NCBI RefSeq assembly: GCF_050908995.1
Contig: NC_135121.1
Span: 4,092,001 to 4,156,000, forward strand
Direction: 5' to 3'
Length of the DNA: 64,000 bases
DNA from: Andrena cerasifolii
Taxonomy: Eukaryota; Arthropoda; Insecta; Hymenoptera; Andrenidae
Shown here: piece after piece, positions 47,901 to 50,894 of the stretch
How the letters are laid out: each line of letters starts with the position of its first letter
How positions within the stretch are numbered: the stretch's first letter is position 1
The notes under the pieces: generated by a model
What the model was told of the DNA's origin: nothing
Databases searched by the model: none
What the model saw: only the letters and a program-made list of their open reading frames with translations
Program-made: the position numbers and the translations under genes

Positions 47901-50894
47901 TGTAGATATTCTTCTCTTTCCCTGCTATTTTCTGTCCTCCCAATTTCCTTTTCCTTTTCTTTCAGGCACTCTTTAACTAACCACTACTTTCTCCATTTCT
48001 AATGCTAAGAAATCATATCTCTAGTGGGCGGGCAAACAAATATAAGTCAGAATTCTCAATTTTACAGGAAGATACTTGAAATATTTAGAGTCCTATGTAA
48101 AATCAGGTGTTAAATTTTGGGCATGAATGTCGATAATATATGTCTCGTCTCACTGGATTTTCAAAATATACTACGTATTCGAAAAAAATTACAACGTTTG
48201 AATTCACTTGCAAATTGAACAAAGGAAATTTTATTTGTAACTTCGATTCGCGAGAAAGATCAAAAAAGAAACTTTTTAGCTCGAGGTGAGGTATTATTTT
48301 CTTCATCAAATTCATCGACATAATACAACTTATACTGTTTTCCCGCCATTATACCTACTGTATTTTTCACATATACTATTACGATCTCCGATAAAAAAAG
48401 CGGGGAAAATGTGACATTGACTGCTACCATAAGCAAAGGACAGCAATGTAGAAAATGTTAGCGTACTTATCTTGTTTTTACCAAAATTTAACTTACACTC
48501 ATTTGCCCACCCACCAGAAATATGTACACGTCTATAATCATTAATGAAAAATTGTTTCTTCGCAGTTCGAGTATATACCGATGAAAATTATTGAATGGGC
48601 AAATAGACTGCCCACAACTTCTTCAGCAGGTTAATTTAGATGCACCTGAAAGACGAGTTCGGAGCTTCCCTCTGTTTAAAGCCAAATTCTATTCTTCCTC
48701 CTTTGGTCACACTAATCCGGTCACTAGGGTATGTAAGTTAGCTAATACCTATGCTTGCGGACTGAACTTTTCTTGATTCCCACTTACTTCTTTCAAATTG
48801 CAAGCGCGACGAGCCATGGCCACCAGCATAGCGTCTGAATAGCGTCCCATTCAATTATTTTCTGACAACACTTTGTAAACCTTTGTATATAAAAGCAGTC
48901 ATCCGTATAAATGTCAAAAAAAAAAAAATAAAATAAAATAAAATAAAATAAAATAAAATAAAATAAAATAAAATAAAATAAAATAAAATAAAATAAAATA
49001 AAATAAAATAAAATAAAATAAAATAAAATAAAATAAAATAAAATAAAATAAAATAAAATAAAATAAAATAAAATAGGAATAGGAATAGGAATAGGAATAG
49101 GAATAGGAATAGGAATAGGAATAGGAATAGGAATAGGAATAGGAATAGGAATAGGAATAGGAATAGGAATAGGAATAGGAATAGGAATAGGAATAGGAAT
49201 AGGAATAGGAATAGGAATAGGAATAGGAATAGGAATAGGAATAGGAATAGGAATAGGAATAGGAATAGGAATAGGAATAGGAATAGGAATAGGAATAGGA
49301 ATAGGAATAGGAATAGGAATAGGAATAGGAATAGGAATAGGAATAGGAATAGGAATAGGAATAGGAATAGGAATAGGAATAGGAATAGGAATAGGAATAG
49401 GAATAGGAATAGGAATAGGAATAGGAATAGGAATAGGAATAGGAATAGGAATAGGAATAGGAATAGGAATAGGAATAGGAATAGGAATAGGAATACGAAT
49501 TAGAAATTAGGAATTAGGAATAGGAATAGGAATACGAATTAGGAATTAGGAATTAGGAATAGGAATAGGAATAGGAATAGGAATAGAATAGAATAAAAAA
49601 AATTAAAAAAAAAATACACCCCTCATAGAATGTACCAATCCCTATTGTAATTATTTATGTTGTACATTTCGCTGGTGTGGGTGGTTCGCCAATTATACTA
49701 TAAGAGAAATATTCCCTGCCTGGTAATATTAACATGGAGAAAACGTCAACACAGGAGTAGGTGTTTTCAATATTATTTGCACAAAGCGAACGATAACGTC
49801 GTTCCAGATGTAACGTAATACGTAATTTATAACGAATGTGAACATTTGTTTTTGTCAAAACGATATATATTATTTCGTATTATAACTTATTTCTAAAATT
49901 CCAAAACTAAAAGAAACGTACTAAAGTGATCATTTTCATTGGAATATTCTCGGAACAATAGAAGCACTTGTCAAAGACATGGAAACAGTCTATATTTCTT
50001 TAGAAAGACATAATTCCATTTTGAAACTATGTCGGCCACTCTGTTTGTTCTACATATGCGCCTATGACTCTATTCAATCGTTATAAATCATATCTATAAC
50101 ATATCCAATCAATATAGGTACCCGCGTACTTACATGTCAATAGCCTTGTTCCAATTAATTACATATCCAGACAGGACAAACGTCTCGATATGGAGTACGT
50201 GTATGTTTCCTCGTTCCGTGCCAACATACAGCCATTTACTTTGCAGTGGTAGGTGGATGCACGTTATTCTGTTTAAAATAAGGTGACATTTCGATTATTC
50301 TGAATATTTCATTGTAATCTTTAGAACCGCACACGATACTCTCGCCTAATGAAGATCTTCAAAAGCGATTAAGGCATCAATAAGATAAAAATATATATAT
50401 ACAAATTTTACAAAGCAAACAAATTCTAAAACCTTCTAAATATCTGAAATGATTAATTATTCAACTGCTTCGAGACAGTATTTCATTAAATATGTATTTA
50501 ATTACAAGCGTTTTGTCTTGCTTAAATTTTATTTTAGCTTTCTTATTTTACACAATTACTAGCTATACTTAATATTTCCAAAACTGAATAATTTTTTGTA
50601 TATTTGAAAAACGAACGCACTTAATTTTCAGAGTGTTATATGAAGGGCCTATAGGAGGGCGGTATAACCGAAAACGATATTGGGAAGAGTGTAGTAACAT
50701 TGAAAACTGACCTTTCCCTTTGAAACTTGAGACTCTGCACGACCTGTGGTATTTTCTGCCGGAAATTCCATAGGTGTAGAGTGTCATCCGCAGTAGCGGA
50801 AACCAAAGCTCCTTCATTTATAAGGAACTGTAACTGTATCACAGCTGTACATCCCTCATGTTTTACGTGTGCATCCACACCTGATCGGCCCAAA
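2492..50894 (-). CDS. Tomosyn: Tomosyn (syntaxin-binding protein 5 family), 12 internal exons, both ends outside the window
   Basis: Family knowledge: Tomosyn is a cytosolic, membrane-associated protein with two WD40 beta-propellers, a hypervariable linker and a C-terminal R-SNARE. It binds syntaxin and SNAP25 and restrains vesicle priming and neurotransmitter release. Seen here: spliced exons 50894-50712, 50268-50134, 38730-38667, 35158-34954, 30142-30067, 26736-26582, 26354-26063, 23372-23129, 22735-22482, 18918-18729, 8611-8318 and 2963-2492. They total 2564 nt, about 855 codons, with consistent phases and no internal stop. Diagnostic stretches include LINEGALVSA, WHHEGKQFMCSH, NPYPMDIHESPVTC, SGGLAYD and QKLSLLVLN. 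The translation starts inside propeller 1 and ends in the linker, so the initiator exon (right of 64000) and the R-SNARE (left of 1) are missing. Introns total about 45.8 kb and hold most of the repeats listed here. Confidence 0.97.
3686..4478. mobile_element. large foldback element, ends ACAAGGGGAGGACACC
   Basis: The arms 3686-4195 and 4205-4478 pair: GGGGAGGACACC with GGTGTCCTCCCC, continuing through the GCCTTGGCACGATGAATC segment and into a GC-rich centre around 4130-4290. The left arm is longer because it holds the 253-bp TTAA-flanked insertion at 3800-4052. No coding capacity. Confidence 0.75.
3800..4052. mobile_element. piggyBac-like MITE with TTAA target duplication
   Basis: Terminal repeats CACTATTCCTACCACGACCG and its inverse are flanked by TTAA at 3796-3799 and 4053-4056. 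The matching position in the other arm of the host palindrome (4366-4369) holds a single TTAA, a built-in empty site. Family known: piggyBac-type elements duplicate TTAA and excise precisely. Confidence 0.8.
4483..4684. mobile_element. TA-flanked MITE (ends CTGTGGCCCGATGG)
   Basis: Inverted ends CTGTGGCCCGATGGAATGAA and TTCTTTCCATCGGGGCACAG sit between TA dinucleotides, as in Tc1/mariner-derived MITEs. The element lies 5 bp from the end of the 3686-4478 foldback. It is 202 bp and has no ORF. Confidence 0.7.
5661..6718. mobile_element. hAT element with CCCGGGTA subterminal arrays and ZBED-type transposase fossil
   Basis: The ends TAGAGCTGTTACTG and inverse AGCTCTA are flanked by a perfect 8-bp duplication ctatgcat (5653-5660, 6719-6726). 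Subterminal arrays of a 46-bp unit (CCCGGGTACCCGTGAGATA core) fill 5690-5965, with inverse copies at 6590-6705. Inner inverted arms (5997-6090, 6473-6585) enclose a transposase remnant. It reads PTAHFTTDKWELQKFHIF in one frame (to about 6248) and QHTAENVTAV, VVHDKASDMNASANLLENLK, CTAHNLQLLIKGAL in another (6260-6470). It is frameshifted and has internal stops, so it is dead. Confidence 0.85.
6100..6480 (+). pseudogene. hAT (ZBED-like) transposase fragment
   Basis: The motif order FTTDKW...HTAENV...VHDKASDMNASANLLE...CTAHNLQLL follows the RNase-H-fold core of ZBED/hAT transposases, including the catalytic V-x-D-x-A-S-N-M region, here V-H-D-K-A-S-D-M. Two frames are needed and stops interrupt both. 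The BED finger and dimerisation domain are absent. Confidence 0.75.
7408..7700. mobile_element. hAT MITE (ends CAGGGTTGACTAA)
   Basis: CAGGGTTGACTAA and TTAGTCAACCCTG are flanked by a perfect 8-bp duplication tcgtagac (7400-7407, 7701-7708). The 293-bp interior is GC-rich and non-coding. The TSD has the nnnTAnnn form of Buster-type hATs. Confidence 0.85.
7948..8259. mobile_element. TA-flanked MITE beside Tomosyn exon k
   Basis: Imperfect inverted ends CAGTGCTGTCTCGAAAAC and TTTTCAAGACAAAACTG lie between TA dinucleotides (7946-7947, 8260-8261). It ends 58 bp from the donor of exon k, so it sits in the splice-proximal intron. Confidence 0.6.
8318..8611 (-). CDS. Tomosyn: Tomosyn exon k (hypervariable linker)
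   Basis: Acceptor acattcatcag opens THQDSTVASEALLAMVTDNA. A polar stretch and GWKGFSLKRQLSRVDLKI follow. The donor GTACTT after TSQNG gives 294 nt; an alternative GTGACG donor 18 nt earlier also keeps phase 0. The basic run KRQLS resembles a basophilic-kinase site, which fits the known phospho-regulation of the Tomosyn linker (inference). A TA-flanked MITE sits 58 bp beyond the donor. Confidence 0.88.
8612..10938. other. repeat-poor AT-rich intron
   Basis: No inverted repeats, coding similarity or RNA gene could be recognised here. The frames that stay open are short and AT-driven. It is the left part of the 10.1-kb intron between Tomosyn exons j and k. Confidence 0.5.
10939..11344 (+). CDS. 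possible small secreted-protein gene nested in a Tomosyn intron
   Basis: An ATG at 10939 opens MNILFIFVTLVPLSVATPFL, a convincing signal-peptide shape. After 26 codons a GTAAAT donor (11019) can join an acceptor (attcag, exon from 11143) and continue in frame with NKDLKSSKSVWDDFITFK, then RRNKF and KKRMKFYI, to a stop at 11344. That gives about 93 residues over a 124-bp intron. W-D-D-F-x-x-F-K followed by NK-F and KRM loosely resembles the I29 cathepsin-propeptide inhibitor pattern. A TATA-like box (tatatacg) lies about 60 bp upstream of the ATG. The 3' end is uncertain: a second donor GTAAGA occurs inside exon 2 and no AATAAA follows. Prediction only. Confidence 0.28.
11911..12072. mobile_element. 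foldback MITE 1, nested
   Basis: CAGTGTTCGGAGGGAGTCGG and its exact inverse are flanked by a perfect 8-bp duplication ggttctcc (11903-11910, 12073-12080), which is host-MITE sequence. Its inner stem carries the shared module ACACCTACAGGAGTGGTGGT. Confidence 0.85.
12145..12319. mobile_element. foldback MITE 2, nested
   Basis: CAGGGTTCGTAGCGATTAAT and its inverse are flanked by cacgtgac (12137-12144) and cacatgac (12320-12327), 7 of 8 identical. It shares the ACACCTACAGGAGCGGTGGT stem module with foldback 1, although its outermost 25 bp differ. Confidence 0.8.
12417..12722. mobile_element. foldback MITE 3, nested
   Basis: CAGTGATG...CATCACTG are flanked by a perfect duplication gttggaag (12409-12416, 12723-12730). 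The stem around 12430-12530 pairs with 12600-12710. It lacks the ACACCTACAGGAG module and has its own GCATATCCCTACTCCTG stem. Confidence 0.85.
13032..13425. repeat. dispersed repeat, second copy at 57441-57835
   Basis: About 390 bp from ACTGCCCTCTTTAGTTAAAA to ACATAGGACAG is nearly colinear with 57441-57835. There the element is intact, with inverse ends. Here the right end is lost beside the hAT MITE at 13426. Confidence 0.8.
13426..13637. mobile_element. hAT MITE, CAGCGCTGTCC family, uninterrupted copy
   Basis: CAGCGCTGTCCA and TGGACAGCGCTG are flanked by a perfect 8-bp duplication gtatatat (13418-13425, 13638-13645). It is the reference copy for the nested ones at 11867 and 43855 and the partial one at the right edge. 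Confidence 0.92.
13716..13836 (-). repeat. inverted single copy of the 205-bp tandem unit
   Basis: AAGGAGACCGCACAGGTTATGC through GGGCCTTCGTTTTCGAGAAATT is the inverse of part of the unit arrayed at 14247-15066. The array therefore probably arose inside one arm of a foldback element. Confidence 0.75.
14195..14275 (-). repeat. tRNA-like (SINE-type) sequence
   Basis: On the minus strand GGTTCGATTCC is a perfect pol III B box. A weak A-box-like TAGCTGCGATATTAAG lies about 40 bp upstream. The acceptor and anticodon stems do not fold convincingly, so this is a tRNA-derived repeat head rather than a functional tRNA. Confidence 0.4.
14247..15066 (+). repeat. 205-bp tandem repeat, four copies
   Basis: Copies start at 14247, 14452, 14657 and 14862, each at TTAATATCGCAGCTACGACC, with an exact 205-bp period and only a few substitutions. 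The frames that repeat through it are products of the array, not proteins. The first copy overlaps the tRNA-like sequence. Confidence 0.95.
15229..15753. mobile_element. CAGGGTGTCCCAGAATT foldback element
   Basis: CAGGGTGTCCCAGAATTGAA and CAATTCTGGGACACCCTG are flanked by identical tatgtata (15221-15228, 15754-15761). Arms of about 140 bp pair (for example ATTCAACTGTTAATATCTCG). The centre is unpaired and non-coding. Confidence 0.8.
15920..17134. other. repeat-poor AT-rich intron
   Basis: No mobile-element ends were recognised. A plus-strand frame at 16173-16471 follows an acceptor-like tgcacag and has two hydrophobic stretches, but no partner exon was found. Confidence 0.4.
17137..17492. 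mobile_element. CAGGGTGTTCGACTAC MITE
   Basis: CAGGGTGTTCGACTACTG and TAGTCGAACACCCTG sit between TA dinucleotides (17135-17136, 17493-17494). The 356-bp interior is non-coding and belongs to the same broad terminal family as 12777 and 15229. Confidence 0.7.
17495..18728. other. AT-rich intron without recognisable elements
   Basis: It runs up to the donor side of Tomosyn exon j. No inverted repeats, coding similarity or RNA gene was seen. Confidence 0.4.
18729..18918 (-). CDS. Tomosyn: Tomosyn exon j (propeller 2 into linker)
   Basis: The 190-nt exon has acceptor tttaatttcag and donor GTAAAA. It encodes MAYGNESGVVIIDIVQKLSL, then DPYQRVLRSPKRQDD and ARSPSTDQ. The GN-SGVV-ID-VQK and YQR-RSP pattern is the canonical Tomosyn entry into the hypervariable linker. 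It ends in phase 0. Confidence 0.97.
18963..19320. mobile_element. MITE with CCTTAAATTACGTAAGG ends
   Basis: GGGGCCGTCCTTAAATTACG near the left end is matched by CGTAATTTAAGGATGACC at the right. Inner segments rich in ACCCCCTCC also pair. Termini are approximate and no target duplication is clear. It begins only 45 bp from the acceptor of Tomosyn exon j. Confidence 0.6.
19654..19943. mobile_element. foldback MITE with GCGTCGACAA core, nested in a hAT relic
   Basis: CAGAACTGGTAGGGAATTCC and its near-inverse have imperfect flanking repeats ctcgtacg/ctcgtcca (6 of 8). The stem contains ACACCTACAGGAGTGGCGTT. The turn at 19790-19821 is CAGCGTCGACAACCTATTTT closing with CCGGCGACGCTG. Flanking sequence (GGGTTCTCTCACTCTCGT) matches the CAGCGCTGTCC host family. 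Confidence 0.75.
20857..21059. mobile_element. foldback MITE (CAGAATTAGGAGCG ends)
   Basis: CAGAATTAGGAGCGATGGGG and its inverse have flanks ctctcgcc (20849-20856) and ccctcgcc (21060-21067), 7 of 8 identical. It has the shared ACACCTACAGAAGCGGTGGT stem module and a short turn. Confidence 0.8.
21394..21683. mobile_element. foldback MITE (CAGCGTTAGGAGCG ends)
   Basis: The ends match those of 20857-21059 (GTTAGGAGCGATGGGGCC). The flanking repeat is gacaaaatc/gacaaatc, one base apart. The stem again holds the ACACCTACAGGAG-type module, and the turn at 21521-21552 is the GCGTCGACAA...CGGCGACGC core. Confidence 0.8.
21781..22081 (+). mobile_element. Helitron 3' fragment
   Basis: The segment carries GTTTGTTACTCAATCACG and CTACGCAACGGATCTTTC, both typical of animal Helitron tails. 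It ends with the hairpin-forming CCCGGGAAACGCCGG followed by CTAG just before T (22082). Helitrons end in CTRR and insert at AT. The 5' end is missing. Confidence 0.6.
22482..22735 (-). CDS. Tomosyn: Tomosyn exon i
   Basis: The 254-nt exon has acceptor ttactgtag and donor GTAAGT. It encodes TLEVSLSADPGKEAEGSPEH, a Ser/Asn-rich low-complexity loop, then KRAPGFQATLICLTVAASGE and ENITALCLNSSYG. The second part matches the family segment in which a linker enters a new propeller blade. It ends on TT of a Leu codon finished in exon j. Confidence 0.95.
23129..23372 (-). CDS. Tomosyn: Tomosyn exon h (second propeller blades)
   Basis: The 244-nt exon has acceptor taattgtag and donor GTGAGT. It encodes HADGSIKFWDASAGTLQVLY, KLKTAKLFEK, a short SIDSEEDPLAIQL segment, and LFKFKKVESMSEVV. 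The motif GHADGSIKFWDAS is a Tomosyn/Lgl WD40 hallmark. It ends in phase 0, although GTG|GTG makes the exact cut ambiguous by three bases. Confidence 0.96.
23895..24225. repeat. AT-rich foldback
   Basis: Arms of about 130 bp pair (AAATAAAATCATACAAACTC with its inverse at 24070-24105, and TGCACTAAAAACTAAAAAAT with 24140-24170) around a short turn at 24030-24070. The ends are not sharp. Confidence 0.6.
24416..25755. mobile_element. long-TIR element, copy A
   Basis: TATAGTCCAATTAACGAAAG opens and CTTTCGTTAATTCGACTATA closes. The ends continue inward as GAAGGCACCTGGGC and its partner. It shares this layout with copies at 27464 and 32931. Conserved interior: GGCTCGGGAGAGACCC near the left end and ACTTGTCCGCCATTCATTCT near the right. 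TA or TATA flanks suggest a Tc1/mariner-like mechanism. No transposase. It holds an inserted MITE at 25296-25609. Confidence 0.75.
25296..25609. mobile_element. TA-flanked MITE inserted in copy A
   Basis: TAGTTGTTCCATCCTAAG and its partner CTTAGGATGGATTCAGTA sit between TA at 25294-25295 and 25610-25611. Copies B (near 29740) and C (near 34755) lack it and read ctctaggcca, giving two empty sites. Confidence 0.8.
26063..26354 (-). CDS. Tomosyn: Tomosyn exon g (LLGL-like segment)
   Basis: The 292-nt exon follows acceptor catttgcacag and ends at donor GTAAGT. It encodes YQDPYAVVVLLQNDLVVIDL, then ENPYPMDIHESPVTCCAYFA, KDWPISGGEW and YNEIILTG. This is the strongly conserved Lgl/Tomosyn segment with the YPMDIHESPVTC signature. 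The intron separating it from exon f is only 226 bp, the shortest in the window. Confidence 0.98.
26582..26736 (-). CDS. Tomosyn: Tomosyn exon f
   Basis: The 155-nt exon has acceptor gttaatttag and donor GTATAT. It encodes EAYVIFSGGLAYDTTGRTPS, then ITVIHGKTTTVLEMEHNVID and FITLCESPWTS. The family motifs FSGGL-YD, ITVIHGK and FITLCE are clear. It ends with one base of an Asp codon. Confidence 0.97.
27464..29892. mobile_element. long-TIR element, copy B, with LINE-derived interior
   Basis: TATAGTCGGATTTGCTAAAG at the left and CTTTAGTAAATCAGACTATA at the right match copies A and C, as do about 320 bp at the right (29570-29892). Between roughly 27560 and 29560 the interior is different. It holds a reverse-transcriptase remnant and a GC-rich non-coding stretch with no stable long frame. 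Confidence 0.65.
27696..28269 (+). pseudogene. non-LTR retrotransposon reverse-transcriptase fragment (Jockey-like)
   Basis: One frame reads VDKINKYFIQWNLKINPKKS. Another, later, reads KYQGVTIDYLLRGNQHLDI and IIRPIITYASPIWW, then RAFERKCLR. These are the C-terminal RT and thumb motifs of insect Jockey-type LINEs. A stop and frameshift (near 27871-27880) separate the two parts, and another stop follows at 28267. The N-terminal RT core with the catalytic YADD is missing. Confidence 0.75.
30067..30142 (-). CDS. Tomosyn: Tomosyn exon e (76-nt exon)
   Basis: The acceptor is tttgtttacag and the donor GTAAGG. The exon encodes AKTTKDGEPEPCKSIQKVEW, then KLSRSG, equivalent to the vertebrate segment around CKPILKVEY. 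Phases join exon d (G plus CA) and exon f (GG plus G). It lies in a 4.8-kb stretch of mobile-element debris. Confidence 0.93.
31081..31093 (+). repeat. poly-G run (13 G)
   Basis: This is one of three long G runs in the window, with 42679-42695 (17 G) and 43931-43942 (12 G). Here and at 43931 the run is followed by GCAT-AC, suggesting a shared repeat background. Confidence 0.9.
31389..31455 (+). mobile_element. hAT terminal fragment
   Basis: CAGTGTTTCCCAACGTGGGG is the typical start of a hAT element of the ZBED/Charlie kind. No matching right end was found nearby. Confidence 0.35.
31928..32213. repeat. foldback repeat (ends CAGAGGTGCGCAAA)
   Basis: CAGAGGTGCGCAAATAGCCG and TTTGTGCATCTCTG terminate arms sharing GAGCCRGAGACCTCTTTGCG and GTAACAGCTCCACGCTYG. 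A partial relative lies at 43065-43180. No target duplication is evident. Confidence 0.65.
32430..32575 (-). mobile_element. truncated CAGCGCTGTCC-family hAT MITE
   Basis: Read on the minus strand it starts CAGCTGTCCAAGGGCTCG and continues GGGATTCTCCCACTCCCGTC, as in the 13426 copy. The other end is not recognisable. Confidence 0.55.
33747..34123. mobile_element. solo LTR inside copy C
   Basis: It starts TGTGACGTCCCGG and ends GGACCTGACA, flanked by cgag (33743-33746, 34124-34127). Copy A reads atcgagtgcaataagtg without it. A 348-bp relative is at 42032-42379. It has the TG...CA form of an LTR. No internal retrovirus-like genes are present. Confidence 0.65.
34223..34625. mobile_element. hAT MITE with internal 29-bp tandem repeat
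   Basis: TAGGGCTTGCAAACCGGTAA and TTACCGGTTTGCAATCCCTA are flanked by a perfect 8-bp duplication attctggc (34215-34222, 34626-34633). The middle (about 34370-34517) has five copies of a 29-bp unit with the core GATATTTACCGG. A half copy is at 52018-52147. Confidence 0.9.
34954..35158 (-). CDS. Tomosyn: Tomosyn exon d (WD40 blade with HHEGKQFMCSH)
   Basis: The 205-nt exon follows acceptor tttgcag and ends at donor GTGAGA. It encodes MLIGYESGQIVLWDLKTR, then SISWHHEGKQFMCSHTDG and STNVTYPHG. The WDLK and WHHEGKQFMCSH motifs are hallmarks of Tomosyn rather than of Lgl. It ends with one base (G) of an Ala codon finished by exon e. Confidence 0.97.
35159..37794. other. repeat-poor AT-rich intron
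   Basis: It separates Tomosyn exons d and c. No mobile-element termini, coding similarity or RNA gene could be recognised. Confidence 0.45.
37797..37989. mobile_element. TA-flanked MITE (CAGTATTCTCGCGCTATAAGC)
   Basis: CAGTATTCTCGCGCTATAAG and GCTTATAGCGAATAAATACTG lie between TA at 37795-37796 and 37990-37991. It is 193 bp and non-coding, as expected for a Tc1/mariner-derived MITE. Confidence 0.75.
38193..38402 (-). CDS. orphan terminal-exon-like ORF with poly(A) signal
   Basis: The minus-strand frame ends SSSSNTLFIATHNAKGRIDI, then DSIKFVPLPNGK and TAA at 38193. An AATAAA lies about 60 bp after the stop. Usable acceptors (cattcag, gttcacag) precede it. The GTTCACAG acceptor would also be in phase with Tomosyn exon b, which would give a truncated isoform that skips exon c. 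I do not recognise the protein. It could equally be a chance ORF or a repeat relic. Confidence 0.25.
38667..38730 (-). CDS. Tomosyn: Tomosyn exon c (64-nt small exon)
   Basis: The acceptor is a T-rich tract ending tttttcag; the donor is GTACGC. The exon encodes I-SRKTHPGAVVHLSDNPLDLSK, matching the family segment THPGPVVHLSD. It is too short to be found by ORF length and was placed by filling the protein gap between exons b and d. It ends in phase 0. An 11.4-kb intron separates it from exon b. Confidence 0.94.
39819..40513. mobile_element. piggyBac-like foldback MITE (GGGGAGGTTCCG ends)
   Basis: GGGGAGGTTCCGCTCTA and TAGACCGGAACCTCCCC lie between TTAA at 39815-39818 and 40514-40517. Long inner arms (AATATACTTCTGGCTAGC with its inverse) fold around an AT-rich turn near 40170-40210. 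A decayed second copy lies at 54930-55561. Confidence 0.8.
40518..42031. other. intron sequence without a recognised feature
   Basis: Short open frames occur on both strands (for example 40823-41023 plus and 41788-42072 plus), but none matches a family I know. The latter runs into the LTR-like repeat at 42032. Confidence 0.35.
42032..42379. mobile_element. LTR-like repeat, relative of the solo LTR at 33747
   Basis: TGTCACGTCCTAGC through GGGACCTTACA is colinear with 33747-34123, sharing AGCGCCACCAGAGGTC and GATGAGTCTGGCTGACG. Flanks show no duplication. Confidence 0.6.
42679..42893. mobile_element. hAT MITE right part after a poly-G run
   Basis: The right end GGACAGCGCT (to 42892) and GGAAGGGGAACCAGACGCGT match the CAGCGCTGTCC family. 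The left part is degenerate and begins beside a 17-G run (42679-42695). Confidence 0.55.
43572..43846. mobile_element. hAT-type MITE 1 of a back-to-back pair
   Basis: It starts CAGGTCCGTCC and ends GGCCTG. The flanks are gtttagag (43564-43571) and gttgagag (43847-43854), 7 of 8 identical with central TA in the first. Terminal repeats are short and weak. Confidence 0.55.
43855..44591. mobile_element. hAT MITE 2 of the pair, CAGCGCTGTCC family with nested foldback
   Basis: It starts CATCGCCGTCCAGGGC (decayed CAGCGCTGTCC) and ends GACAGCGCTG. The flanks are gttgagag, shared with MITE 1, and gtttagaa (44592-44599). Host segments GGGGTTCTGTTACTCCCGTT and GGAAGGGGAAGCAGGCG match the 13426 copy. 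The interior is replaced by the foldback at 44002-44465. Confidence 0.75.
44002..44465. mobile_element. foldback MITE with GCGTCGACAA core, nested
   Basis: CAGCGTGACGTGGAAAA and TTTTCCACGCCACACTG are flanked by cgtgtgat (43994-44001) and cgtgttat (44466-44473), 7 of 8. Arms of about 200 bp include TAGCTATTTTAGAGTGGGGA. The turn at 44243-44274 carries the GCGTCGACAA...CGGCGACGC core also seen at 19790 and 21521. Confidence 0.8.
44600..45237. other. intron sequence, origin unclear
   Basis: It is more GC-balanced than the neighbouring introns but without terminal repeats or recognisable coding. A TTAAGGGGGACACC start at 45054 resembles a TTAA-element end with no partner found. Confidence 0.3.
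45238..45310 (+). repeat. fragment of the ACACCTACAGGAG foldback family
   Basis: ATGGAGGGGGAACACCTACT followed by a GTGGCAGT and a GTGCGTCAG segment equals one arm of the foldbacks at 11911, 20857 and 21394. The second arm is missing. Confidence 0.6.
46883..47093. mobile_element. foldback MITE (TAGGGCAAAGGTACCAGTAG)
   Basis: TAGGGCAAAGGTACCAGTAG and CTACTGGTACCTTTACCCTA enclose arms sharing GTTGACAACTTTTCAG and CTTCTAAAAACCTTATTTTT with a short turn. It is 211 bp and non-coding. Confidence 0.75.
47165..47995 (-). pseudogene. LINE 3'-end fragment split by a TTAA MITE
   Basis: Read on the minus strand, frames give KIQNAKYNMKYKYCTRTVG and RKCNLCNLEIGIIKHLLKDS (a terminal CxxC-H type finger), then a long A-rich 3' UTR ending GAAATAAAGAATTATTATTA, a typical insect LINE tail. 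Stops and shifts are common. The MITE at 47540-47676 separates the two coding parts. Confidence 0.55.
47540..47676. mobile_element. piggyBac-like MITE (CCTTTAGAGGGCC ends)
   Basis: CCTTTAGAGGGCC and GGCCCTCTAAAGG lie directly between TTAA at 47536-47539 and 47677-47680. It is 137 bp and AT-rich inside. Confidence 0.8.
48560..48915 (+). pseudogene. 5'-truncated LINE ORF2 C-terminus with A-rich tail
   Basis: A frame reads CPQLLQQVNLDAPERRVRSF, then TNPVTRVCKLAN. This is the conserved C-terminal pattern (LL-x-x-I-x-F-x-x-P...R, NPV-R-C-x-x-x-N) of insect LINE reverse transcriptases. A stop at 48774-48776, a 3' UTR of about 140 bp and a run of A follow. The tail passes directly into the microsatellite. 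Confidence 0.65.
48917..49594 (+). repeat. compound microsatellite (AAAAT)n then (GGAATA)n
   Basis: A poly-A run leads into about 30 copies of AAAAT (48930-49073). Then come about 70 nearly perfect GGAATA units to about 49493, then a decayed AGGAATT mixture to 49594. The order A-run, AAAAT, GGAATA suggests stepwise expansion from the LINE tail. Confidence 0.97.
49595..50133. other. plain intron
   Basis: No repeat ends or coding potential were seen before Tomosyn exon b. Confidence 0.4.
50134..50268 (-). CDS. Tomosyn: Tomosyn exon b (WD40 blade)
   Basis: The 135-nt exon has acceptor ...tttaaacag and donor GTAAGT. It encodes ITCIHLPLQSKWLYVGTERG and continues to ETFVLSGYVINWNKAID, a near-family-perfect Tomosyn propeller strand set. 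It starts in phase with the split Arg of exon a and ends on AT of an Ile codon completed by exon c. Confidence 0.96.
50712..50894 (-). CDS. Tomosyn: Tomosyn exon a (first WD40 blades)
   Basis: The 183-nt exon follows acceptor ...acgatag and ends at donor GTCAGT. It encodes (L)GRSGVDAHVKHEG, then QLQFLINEGALVSATADDT and LHLWNFRQK, matching the start of the Tomosyn N-terminal propeller. Its first base completes a codon from an upstream exon, and it ends with two bases (AG) of a split Arg codon. The acceptor pyrimidine tract is weak. The preceding exon, which should carry the conserved N-terminus, was not found to the right. Confidence 0.95.
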
